Shown here: in pieces, positions 56,397-64,000 of the stretch
Numbering within the stretch: the stretch's first letter is position 1
Layout of the letters: the number at the start of each line of letters is the position of its first letter
Assembly: GCF_012928505.1 (NCBI RefSeq)
Contig: NZ_JABBJN010000002.1
Span: forward strand, 124,001-188,000
Length of the DNA stretch: 64,000 bases
Direction of reading: 5' to 3'
Source of the DNA: Achromobacter sp. Bel
GTDB taxonomy: Bacteria; Pseudomonadota; Gammaproteobacteria; Burkholderiales; Burkholderiaceae_B
Program-made: the position numbers and the translations under genes
The notes under the pieces: model-generated
Databases searched by the model: none
What the model was told of the DNA's origin: nothing
What the model saw: the letters and a program-made list of their open reading frames with translations, nothing else

Positions 56397-58082
56397 TTAT
56401 TGCGAAAAGGCTATCACGGTTTTCAATTCGTGCTTAACCGCTGACGCGCAAATAAATTCAATGACACTGGACGGTACGTACTTGTTGGCTCGGTCTGATG
56501 TCACCGACACGACCTTAGCTCCACTGATCCCGCTTCGCACCGTTATTGAGCCAAGGGTCTTCCCGGTAGTAGTTATGGTCATAGTGGCCCCGGATTTTCT
56601 TGAGCGCACGAGCACGGTGTTGTTGTCTACGACGTTTATATCTTTTTGATTATCTACATGCCATAGCGTTCGTGCTGTGCGGGCTGTTCCGTCCACGCAT
56701 ACCAAAGAGTCTGTGACTGTTATGCGCCGAGGCTCGAATTGCGTGGTGCGTTCAGTAGATGCACCCACGAATCCGTAGAATGTCATAGTGCTTTGATTAT
56801 TTGTGCCAGTTAATCTCTCATCTATCAATGTCCAACTATTTTTGAGCTCTGGCCAATTTTTCTTATAGGCCGTGCCGTCTAAAACTGCGACGTTGTGCGC
56901 AAATCTAGATCGCGCGTACTTTCGGACCGGGTCGCCATGATTGTAGTTGTACATGCCAGAATCAATGAGCCAATCTTCGCCAAATGCGTATACGACCAAA
57001 TTACCTTCATCTTCTTGTCGATGATAGGAGCTGAGTGCGCCCGCTTTAAAAATGCCGTGCAGCGCACGTTGGTTATCCCAGGTGTCGCGGTATATCGCAT
57101 ATCCTGATATTGGATAGATCTTGAATCGAAAGCGAGGTTTGGCGCCAGACTTTCCGGCGGTTAGGGCGTAACGGAATTCCTGATATTCCTGGCTCTCGCC
57201 CAGCAACTCTTTGAATGCATCTGTAGGACGGAGCTTTTCGGTGTCGCCGATAATAGGCACATGTCCGTCTGGGCGCAGCACGTAGACAATATACTCCAGT
57301 ATTTTCCTGGCTTTTGGAATAAATGCCTTTGCCAGTTCTAAATGCCCGGTTTTCGTGTAGGTTTGGACAATAGAGATAAATGTCTTGAAAACAAAAATGT
57401 GATACGCAGGGCTGTTTTCGACATGGACGCCCTCCGAGGTAAAAGCGAAATCCAGTTCTGACTGCAGCCGCGCGAGCGCAGTCGCTTGCCAAGCCATCGC
57501 ATGCTGCCAGACGTCCTCAAACATGGAAGCCAGGAGGAGCAGGACGCGTGCCTGCTCCAATCCATGATTAGTATGGGCAGAATAAAATCCATCCTCTGCT
57601 AAGATTGCAGCGTGCCTTTCCAGCAGCGAATTTGAGGCATGAAGGAAGCGTGCGCGTGCTTCTTCGTCAATTTTCGTTGCAGGAAGTTCAGAGAGGTATC
57701 CAAGGAACAATAGAATGTGTTCTGCGCGCAGCGCCGTCCCGTGATCATGCCATACGAACTCTGAGAGATCCTTGTCTTCAGGGCGAGAATCGGAAAACAG
57801 CTTTGACCATTCGTCGATCAGTGCGATGCCGACGTCCAACGCACTGCGATCTGACGTGGTGTGGTGGTAGGCGATAATATAAAGTAGTGCGGACAGCGAA
57901 CCCCATCGCCACTGCCATGTGCGGTTCTCTAAAGGATTTTGGTCCCAATCGAGCGTGTAGTCCACGAGCGGGAACGGCCCTAGCCGAACTTTTTTGGATC
58001 TCACGATTTCTTCGCCCCTGGTGGAGAAATCCAAGTTCTTTATTATATTATTTAGACTGTCGCGGAGAAGATTAAGATTCAT
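56397..58082 (-). CDS. heparinase II/III-fold protein A
   Basis: A 561-residue protein with the alginate-lyase/heparinase layout: an alpha/alpha toroid (about 60-320) followed by beta-sandwich domains (about 320-560). Likely catalytic or sugar-contact residues are kept: His112 and His114 (WHDHGTALRAEH), Asn172-His173 (TNHGLEQ), Tyr227 (HVENSPAYH), His354 (SSYHRQEDEGNLVVYAFGEDWLIDSGMYNY) and His396-Asn397 (FAHNVAV). No signal peptide is seen (MNLNLLRDSLNNIIKN), so it should be cytoplasmic, unusual for a lyase. It lies in a three-gene operon with a second such protein and an acetyltransferase. Uronic-acid polysaccharide lyase activity is inferred and unproven. Confidence 0.82.
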   Translation of the reverse strand: MNLNLLRDSLNNIIKNLDFSTRGEEIVRSKKVRLGPFPLVDYTLDWDQNPLENRTWQWRWGSLSALLYIIAYHHTTSDRSALDVGIALIDEWSKLFSDSRPEDKDLSEFVWHDHGTALRAEHILLFLGYLSELPATKIDEEARARFLHASNSLLERHAAILAEDGFYSAHTNHGLEQARVLLLLASMFEDVWQHAMAWQATALARLQSELDFAFTSEGVHVENSPAYHIFVFKTFISIVQTYTKTGHLELAKAFIPKARKILEYIVYVLRPDGHVPIIGDTEKLRPTDAFKELLGESQEYQEFRYALTAGKSGAKPRFRFKIYPISGYAIYRDTWDNQRALHGIFKAGALSSYHRQEDEGNLVVYAFGEDWLIDSGMYNYNHGDPVRKYARSRFAHNVAVLDGTAYKKNWPELKNSWTLIDERLTGTNNQSTMTFYGFVGASTERTTQFEPRRITVTDSLVCVDGTARTARTLWHVDNQKDINVVDNNTVLVRSRKSGATMTITTTGKTLGSITVRSGISGAKVVSVTSDRANKYVPSSVIEFICASAVKHELKTVIAFSQ

Positions 58083-58103
58083 TAGATTGATGGTGGCTAT
58101 ATT

Positions 58104-59639
58104 TCAAAATTCTATTTTGAATTCGCAGAATTCTTGTGGGCTCTTGAACACCAGTTTTGTGGTGCTCAGATATACATATTTATCGAGTCCGATGTAGTCC
58201 AAATTTTCGGAGCTCCAGCAGCCATTCCCTTCTATGACGTCAATTTCCGCCACTAAGGCGCTTCCTCTGGCATGGAGCTTGACCTTAAGATCGGATATCT
58301 CGACGGAGATGTCCGGATGAAGCACGAAATTGTGGAAGGCTAGGAGCGAATTGCTAAAATCGCTACGATGTATTTTGTCTCGGATAGTCAAGTAATCGCT
58401 ATACAAAGATATTTCTCTTGATATCGCGTGGTCAGCTACCCTGTCATGACTCATGCCCACGACGAATCCATTCGTAGTTTCGAACCATTCGTCGATTCGG
58501 CTTCCCCGAGGGGTGGCTCCGACATCGCAAAATGGCTTTTCGGTAATCTCGACGGTACTATGGGCCGATGCCTTGCGGATATTTCGGTCGCGGGACATTA
58601 CATTTACGGTGTAGCCCGGATCATCGAATACTAGGTCGCCATCGATTTCCAAGCAAAAAGAAAGCTCGTCATCTTGTTTGTGATTTACAGAATTCCAACC
58701 GCAGGTTGCAGAAAGGTGTATGTTTTTCTGGAAATTGTCGCCGTCCGATTTTCTTCTCTTGTAGAAGAATAATCCCGTGTCAGAGTATAGCCTGTGCCCT
58801 TTCAATCCAAGATTAGCCAGTTCATTTTGATTGGCTGCGATCTCGGGATGTGACGCGCGTATATTTTTGTTTGGTGCGCGAAGGGTATCACCCACAGCTA
58901 GATATTCTCCACAATCGCGTAATGCGAAGGCGAGAATTTTCCTCGTGTTTTTTGCGAGCGTGGATTTGCGGTTCTTGATTCGGGCCTCATCGTGTTGGGG
59001 ATGCAAATCAAGAAACTGGATGGCCAGCGGGTAATTGTGTTCCTGATAGGAGATGGAATGTTCTCGAGTGATTCCACCAGATGTGAACATTTCGTCGAGG
59101 GTGGCTTGCCCCCTAGCTGCGACGGCAACGGGATCAATGCTGCCGCGGTAGGCAGGGTGGTTATTCCACAGCGTTAAAAGTGCAATGTCCACCATCAATC
59201 CGTGATTGTGTCCATTCCTATACATTTCTGCACGCTGAAGGTTAAGTGCATCCGCTCTGATGATTCTGTCGCATATCCCCATCGCCGGAATATTATCCAG
59301 TTCACTGAACCGCTTACGAAAAGAAAGAACTTGCTCAATGCGTATGACCGCAGCGTGATCGCCCCGGAGATGCGTGTAGTAGGGGTTGCGGGATTTTCTG
59401 GCGCAATGAAACTGATGGAAACTCTTGACGATATGGAACAACAGATCCGCGTCGAAATTGGCGGGAATCCACCGTAGACTCATGAAATGATGGAGCCACG
59501 CGGGTGAATTGTAAGGGTTAATCGCCCAATCTATAGGATCCGACAGTGCGACTGCCGGAAATGCGGCATGTTGCACCTGGATAGGGTCCATCGAAATGTC
59601 TGCACACGAGAGGGGGGAGGCTGCGGGAGCGATCTGCAT
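58104..59639 (-). CDS. heparinase II/III-fold protein B
   Basis: A 511-residue relative of protein A, strongly diverged. The toroid has RGDHAAVIRIEQVL, Asn145-His146 (NGHNHGLMVDIALL) and HSISYQEHNYPLAI (Tyr198, His201); the beta-sandwich has SVNHKQDDELSFCLEIDGDLVFDDPGYTVN (His320) and AHSTVEI. These are the same motif positions as in protein A. It also lacks a signal peptide; residues 1-16 may be spurious, with ATG 59591 (MDPIQVQ) as an alternative start. It is 21 bp upstream of protein A, so they form an operon. The two could cut different linkages, or one may bind polymer without cleaving it. Confidence 0.78.
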   Translation of the reverse strand: MQIAPAASPLSCADISMDPIQVQHAAFPAVALSDPIDWAINPYNSPAWLHHFMSLRWIPANFDADLLFHIVKSFHQFHCARKSRNPYYTHLRGDHAAVIRIEQVLSFRKRFSELDNIPAMGICDRIIRADALNLQRAEMYRNGHNHGLMVDIALLTLWNNHPAYRGSIDPVAVAARGQATLDEMFTSGGITREHSISYQEHNYPLAIQFLDLHPQHDEARIKNRKSTLAKNTRKILAFALRDCGEYLAVGDTLRAPNKNIRASHPEIAANQNELANLGLKGHRLYSDTGLFFYKRRKSDGDNFQKNIHLSATCGWNSVNHKQDDELSFCLEIDGDLVFDDPGYTVNVMSRDRNIRKASAHSTVEITEKPFCDVGATPRGSRIDEWFETTNGFVVGMSHDRVADHAISREISLYSDYLTIRDKIHRSDFSNSLLAFHNFVLHPDISVEISDLKVKLHARGSALVAEIDVIEGNGCWSSENLDYIGLDKYVYLSTTKLVFKSPQEFCEFKIEF

Positions 59640-59804
59640 ATTTGATTTATTACTCCTGCCTGCGTGCCGCGCGAAGGCGGGTGGGGCACGGGCTGACTGT
59701 TGGGGGCACGAGAGGGCTTTGTGCCTTTCCCAACATTGTACGATGGAACCTCCGCCGGTTTTTTTAAGCCGGCTTTTACCTTGCCGGCCGGAGACGAATT
59801 GGCG

Positions 59805-59828
59805 GGGGGCCTCGCTAAACGGGCCCCC
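59805..59828 (-). terminator. hairpin after the giant glycosyltransferase gene
   Basis: GGGGGCC and GGCCCCC (7 bp) close a 10-nt loop, starting 10 bp after the stop codon at 59838. No T-run follows. The 198-bp gap 59640-59837 also contains repeated CCGG-rich dyads and should hold the promoter of the lyase-fold operon. Confidence 0.4.
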
Positions 59829-59837
59829 TGTGGTCGA

Positions 59838-62800
59838 TCACCGTGTAAACAAGTTAAGTTCGCGGGTTATCGTCTTGTCGACACCCAATGTTTGCGCTAC
59901 CCGCTTACTCGCAGCCTCTGATTTTTTAAGAAAGTCTTCCGGATTCTGAAAAAGATGTTCGACCGCGGCGGATAGGGCGGTAGCATCTTCGGGATGGCAG
60001 AGAAACCCTTCTTCCTTCGACACGAATTCAGATATAGCAGCCGTATTTGTCGTAATTGGCACCAATCCACTGGACATCGCTTCGTCTCGCGAAACTCCCT
60101 GCGTGTCCATACGCGAGGGCGTCAGGAAAACGCCGTATGACTTATGTTTGGCCGATATCTCAGTATGTGTCAAGAAACCTTTAGTGAGTTTCACGTTAGG
60201 GAAATTGGCAAGTGGGGCGGTTGTTTCATCGAACAACTCCCCGTCGCCGCAAAGTTCGATTGACAGATTTTGAAAATAGGGTTTTTGGCTCAGATTCAAA
60301 ATTGCCTGAACTGTGAGGTCATTTGCATAAGTTCGATTTGCGTAGGGGCGGATCGAGAGCAATTTCGTGCGGTCTCCGGCTTGCTTTACCGTGTAGTCGA
60401 ATATGGCACCATCGACATGGTTCGGAATCACCATGTAACGGTCTGCGGTCAGGGAGACGTCCATGTCCTCTTCTGTGGTGCGCTTCAGCCATTCCGAGAC
60501 GAACACAAATCGTAGATTGGGGCTCGTATTACTGAATACGTCACGCCAGAACTTTCGCCGATTGTCGCTGAGCTTCTTTTTTCGGGCGATTTCGTCTGGG
60601 CTCAGGTCGGAGAATTCATATGCGCGCCGTTGCCAGACTTGAATCTCCGATCCGTGCGCCCACACTGTGATATTTATCTGTTCCAGAAAATCCTTGAGCA
60701 CGTCCCACATGGATTTGTCGAGTATATGCACTAGCACATTGGTGTATCGACCAGATTCGAGGGACTGTCGCAAGAGGGCGGCGTTCCCGTTCGCTACATC
60801 TATATTCTCGAATTCTCGATATGGCTGGCCAGGATGGGCGCTAATACGGAATACGTCCACGGCGTGTCCTGCCTGAGCATAGGCACGGACGCGGGTATGC
60901 AAGAATCCGTACTTATAGAGATCGTCGTAGGCCGGATATTGCTTTGAAAGCACTAATGTGTTTGAGCGACCAATCACGATTGAGGGCTTTTGGCCATGGC
61001 TACCTAGTACTAATTTATGAATCTTGAGATTGCAATTCCCCTGAATCCGCAAGCCAAAGCGGATGTAGACGCATTCGTTGGGGATCGCGAGAGCGTGGGT
61101 TCCTTCCGCTCCGACAATTGAATGTGACAGCTTTTTCCTGTCCTTGTCCTGGAATTCGAAAACCGTGCGTACTTCCCCTGGATCATCGCACACCAGCGTG
61201 AACTGGCTATTGAGTTCCATGTTCAACTCTGCACGTGGCGAGGATTCTTTAACGTAGACGTAAGCAAAACTCTCTTGAGGTAGCTTGGATCGTACGCTCA
61301 ACGTATCGCCCTCTACCGAAAGCGTGATCATTTTGGATGCCGGCGCTCGCAACCGCTTAGCCAGTTCCGCGCCGGAGATGGAAGGAAGGTCATCATCCGA
61401 ATCATCACTTATTGCGGTCGCGGGTTTAATCGCTTCGGCTAAAGGTGCCAGGTGTTGGTCGAATGAGACCCCTTTATTGATCAGCGTGGCATCCTGCGTC
61501 GTTAGAAGTGTTTCGGAGTCAGCCGCGGCACCCTCCTCGCAATAGTTGAATTCGTCGATCGACAGGCCTTGATGACCTTCACTATTGGCAGTGTCTGGCG
61601 TTTCGAGCCAGCGCGTAATGTCCGTGTCGGTCACCGCTTTGATGCGCAGGACCGAGCAACGGAGGAGCATGGCCGCTGCAGGGCGATATTGCTTTCCATC
61701 GTCAAGCAACGCCAATTCGCCAGTCTGGTAGGTGTAGCGTGTCGCCTTGCCGAATGCACTGGCGGAGCTGCCATATGTCGAAGCCCAAGCCAGATCTTCC
61801 GCATAGTGTGTGCTGTAGTAATCTCGCGGATGCAGTGTGCCTATCAATTCGAATTGAGACGCAAAATTACGCACCGCTGCGGTGAGGGAGTCAACGCTGC
61901 TGAAGTAGCTGATGCGAGGGTCGTGCGGCGTCACCGATGTAGCGCCTGTAGTAACGACGCATAGGCGACATTTCCCGTGAGATTGTCGCAGAAAAGAATC
62001 CTGAATGGATGTCAAACTCTGCGAGGAATCGGCTAGCGCGACGAATAACACCGCCGGAATCTGTTGACTGTAAGCAGTCGATGAAAGTTTGGCCTTTATA
62101 TAGGAGAGTCGATGGCGATAGGTATGTTCCGCCATAACTTTGCGTAAACCGGCAAGCCGGAATTTGCGATACGCCAGTTCATCCGCATAGAGCGTGCTAA
62201 TGCGCGATTCAATTTGCGTTGCTTCGTCCGAGGCTATCACGAGGTCGCCGAACAGCAACCTTGTTCCGCGAGAGAAGTTGCTAACCACTACGGTATTTGA
62301 TGCAAGCAACTCAAAGACGCGTCGCGCGAACATTGTCTGAGATTGCTTGATGGTGTTCATGTTGATGCCATACCGGTAGCCCTTGTAGGCGCGGTCGATC
62401 TCATCGAATTTCAAATTTCCCAAAATGTATGGCGTATATTTTTCGGGAAATTGATAGTGCGGGTGTGGTTTCTCGTAATTTCGATCATAGATCTCAATCG
62501 GACGGAATTTCTTTACGGTATCTACTAAGGCAGCAAAATCGCGCTGACGCTCGGGATAGCGCAAATAGTAAGATCCCGCAAAATTGAAGGCGTCTTTGCG
62601 TTCGTGGATTTCGATCGGATTGTGGGCCGCGGGTTGAGCAGCGAACGGCAAAAGATAGACGCGCCCGTGACCGAGTATCTTCTTGTATTTCGGGATGCAG
62701 TCGATATCCGTCGTAAACACGTGATCGACGAGCGAGGCAAGTTCGATGAATGTGCTGAAATGGACGGGATCTTCCTTATTCCAGAATAGGGTGGGTACGT

Positions 62801-64000
62801 GGTTTTTCTTTGCCCACGCAAGTAGCGCGCGCACCTCTTCTGCGCAGTTGCTGATCTTGCGCTGCCATAGATCTTCCACGCCTTTCCACGCCGATTCAAT
62901 GAAAATCAAATCCGGCTTAAATTCTTCCACTTCCATTTGCCATGTTTCGGGGCGTAATTGGAGCAACTCGCACTCAGGCGCATAGGAGTGGTACGTGAAC
63001 TCGTCCATAATGCCCGCTACACGCATTTTGCTGTTTTGTGCGGAAATTCCTGCAAGCATGATGGGGTCGGCATGGATTTTTGTCACAGGCGGCTGGTGAG
63101 CTGCATTCGTTTTAACCGTTTTTTGGCCGACAGCCGCCTGTTTCAAACGCTTCCTCTCGCGGCGGATCTTTCCTTCTTTGTGGATACGAACGAACTCCGA
63201 TGGCAAGGAGAAAAACGCGGACCAGGATTTGAAGCCGTGCAGTAATGCGTAGCCCAACTGGAACGAAAGCGTCTTTCTAGTTTGCTCGACTTGCTGCAGC
63301 GCCTGCTCTTTTTCTAGCTGGAGGTTGCGCAGGCGACGTTCAAGATGGCGAATTTTCTCCGTCGCCTCTTTCTCATTCTTTTGAGTTTCTCGAAATTGGG
63401 CAACGATGGCTCTTGCTTTTAATTGAGCATCTTTCAAACGCCCCTCAGATTCTGCTACCTGATTTTCTGCGAGAGTGAGCCGGGTCTGAATATCTTGGAT
63501 CTTGCTGATGGCCGCACTCTGGGCGTCCCGCTGCGCCGTCCGGGCTTGAAACAGTTGGGTTGTGAGCGTATTGAGCGAAAATTGCAATTTCGAACGTTCT
63601 TGCTCGGACCCTTCGCGAGCGGTGGTGGAATCCGCAACGCTTTTTTCCAAAGTCTGAATCCGTGCGTCCGCATGCTGCTTGGCTGCTCGCATTCTGTCGT
63701 GGTCATGCCGTAACCCTTCAAGTTCGCTCTCGAGACGAATCTCCGACTTCTGCTTTTCCTCAAGCGTGCGCTCATGTTGCTGTGTCAAGTGCGCATGATC
63801 CGCCTGGAGGACTTCAATTGCCTGTGCTCGTTGTAGAGTCAGTGCCCTCAGCTCATCGATTCGCTGTTGAGAGTCGTCGATGTCCTGTTGCTTGTCTGCT
63901 AATGCGCTCCGCAGTTCGTCCACACGCCGTTCAAGCATAGAGCTCGTGGATTTGACGGCGGTTTCCGCGGCGTGCAAACGCTGCAGAGCATCATCACGAG
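59838..64000 (-). CDS. giant multi-module glycosyltransferase with N-terminal coiled coil (N-terminus beyond window)
   Basis: At least 1387 residues; the frame is open at the window edge, so the N-terminus is missing. Residues are counted from a TTG at 63977. A coiled coil covers about 1-240 (heptads such as LESELEGLRHDHDRM), then a basic linker. A CgeB-like module spans about 318-620 (MRVAGIMDEF, FIESAWKG, LFWNKEDPVHFSTF, IYDRNYEKPHPHY, NMNTIKQSQTMFARRVFELLAS). A GT2-like, possibly degenerate part is at about 640-800 (VLFVALADSSQSLTSIQ, GTLHPRDYY). A beta-sandwich follows at about 880-992, then a family-4 module at about 1000-1379 (VWAHGSEIQVW, FVFVSEWLK, PNHVDGAIF, GVFLTPSRMDTQGVSRDEAMSSGLVPITT with the E-x7-E block). 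It is probably the capsule polymerase. Confidence 0.85.
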   Translation of the reverse strand, partial: RDDALQRLHAAETAVKSTSSMLERRVDELRSALADKQQDIDDSQQRIDELRALTLQRAQAIEVLQADHAHLTQQHERTLEEKQKSEIRLESELEGLRHDHDRMRAAKQHADARIQTLEKSVADSTTAREGSEQERSKLQFSLNTLTTQLFQARTAQRDAQSAAISKIQDIQTRLTLAENQVAESEGRLKDAQLKARAIVAQFRETQKNEKEATEKIRHLERRLRNLQLEKEQALQQVEQTRKTLSFQLGYALLHGFKSWSAFFSLPSEFVRIHKEGKIRRERKRLKQAAVGQKTVKTNAAHQPPVTKIHADPIMLAGISAQNSKMRVAGIMDEFTYHSYAPECELLQLRPETWQMEVEEFKPDLIFIESAWKGVEDLWQRKISNCAEEVRALLAWAKKNHVPTLFWNKEDPVHFSTFIELASLVDHVFTTDIDCIPKYKKILGHGRVYLLPFAAQPAAHNPIEIHERKDAFNFAGSYYLRYPERQRDFAALVDTVKKFRPIEIYDRNYEKPHPHYQFPEKYTPYILGNLKFDEIDRAYKGYRYGINMNTIKQSQTMFARRVFELLASNTVVVSNFSRGTRLLFGDLVIASDEATQIESRISTLYADELAYRKFRLAGLRKVMAEHTYRHRLSYIKAKLSSTAYSQQIPAVLFVALADSSQSLTSIQDSFLRQSHGKCRLCVVTTGATSVTPHDPRISYFSSVDSLTAAVRNFASQFELIGTLHPRDYYSTHYAEDLAWASTYGSSASAFGKATRYTYQTGELALLDDGKQYRPAAAMLLRCSVLRIKAVTDTDITRWLETPDTANSEGHQGLSIDEFNYCEEGAAADSETLLTTQDATLINKGVSFDQHLAPLAEAIKPATAISDDSDDDLPSISGAELAKRLRAPASKMITLSVEGDTLSVRSKLPQESFAYVYVKESSPRAELNMELNSQFTLVCDDPGEVRTVFEFQDKDRKKLSHSIVGAEGTHALAIPNECVYIRFGLRIQGNCNLKIHKLVLGSHGQKPSIVIGRSNTLVLSKQYPAYDDLYKYGFLHTRVRAYAQAGHAVDVFRISAHPGQPYREFENIDVANGNAALLRQSLESGRYTNVLVHILDKSMWDVLKDFLEQINITVWAHGSEIQVWQRRAYEFSDLSPDEIARKKKLSDNRRKFWRDVFSNTSPNLRFVFVSEWLKRTTEEDMDVSLTADRYMVIPNHVDGAIFDYTVKQAGDRTKLLSIRPYANRTYANDLTVQAILNLSQKPYFQNLSIELCGDGELFDETTAPLANFPNVKLTKGFLTHTEISAKHKSYGVFLTPSRMDTQGVSRDEAMSSGLVPITTNTAAISEFVSKEEGFLCHPEDATALSAAVEHLFQNPEDFLKKSEAASKRVAQTLGVDKTITRELNLFTR

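Overview
The window is a contiguous piece of a high-GC betaproteobacterial chromosome, most likely Alcaligenaceae (Achromobacter or Bordetella). The basis is the general protein style, two Bug/TctC-type solute-binding proteins next to LysR regulators, the recG-oxyR-dps and rdgB-hemW-glnA-ntrB-ntrC neighbourhoods, and a kps/wcb-like capsule locus. No sequence search could be run, so the genus is an inference.

Positions 1-37500 look like ordinary core and catabolic chromosome. In order: a zinc-type TonB receptor (cut by the window start) behind a small His/Cys membrane protein with a palindromic operator; amn; a LysP-like permease; an FAD oxidoreductase; divergent yicC and rph; an MmgE/PrpD protein with an acyl-CoA dehydrogenase; a chemoreceptor converging on an EAL-CBS-GGDEF protein; rdgB-hemW; a nitrogen-control block (glnA with a sigma-54 promoter and two NtrC sites, then ntrB-ntrC); a LysR regulator divergent from two pirins; a Bug protein; an Fbp-type ferric transporter divergent from fpr across a Fur-like site; a Bug-AtuA cluster with its LysR regulator; and ridA, recG, oxyR and dps.

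Positions 37700-64000 form an ABC-transporter-dependent (group 2/3-like) capsule locus. The plus-strand pair at its left end is an SDR and an LTA-synthase-like membrane phosphotransferase. Next, on the minus strand, are manC, two glycosyltransferases and a 518-residue unknown. A plus-strand secreted beta-helix protein separates these from the export block kpsM-kpsT-kpsE-wza-kpsC-kpsS (minus strand). A CgeB-like glycosyltransferase diverges from kpsM across a palindrome-rich, AT-rich region. Then come a hexapeptide acetyltransferase, two heparinase-fold proteins without signal peptides, and a protein of at least 1380 residues that joins a long coiled coil to several glycosyltransferase modules and runs off the window end.

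The expected working order is: ManC supplies GDP-mannose; the glycosyltransferases, including the giant enzyme, polymerise the chain; KpsC and KpsS build the Kdo linker on lipid; KpsMT with KpsE and Wza export it; and the acetyltransferase, LTA-synthase-like enzyme and lyase-fold proteins modify or trim it. From about 52 kb rightward the base composition is visibly more AT-rich than in the flank, which suggests a horizontally assembled serotype-specific segment. The giant glycosyltransferase and the cytoplasmic lyase-fold pair are the best candidates for something poorly described. No tRNA, rRNA, IS element or CRISPR array was recognised, and after start-site correction no gene-free gap exceeds about 300 bases.
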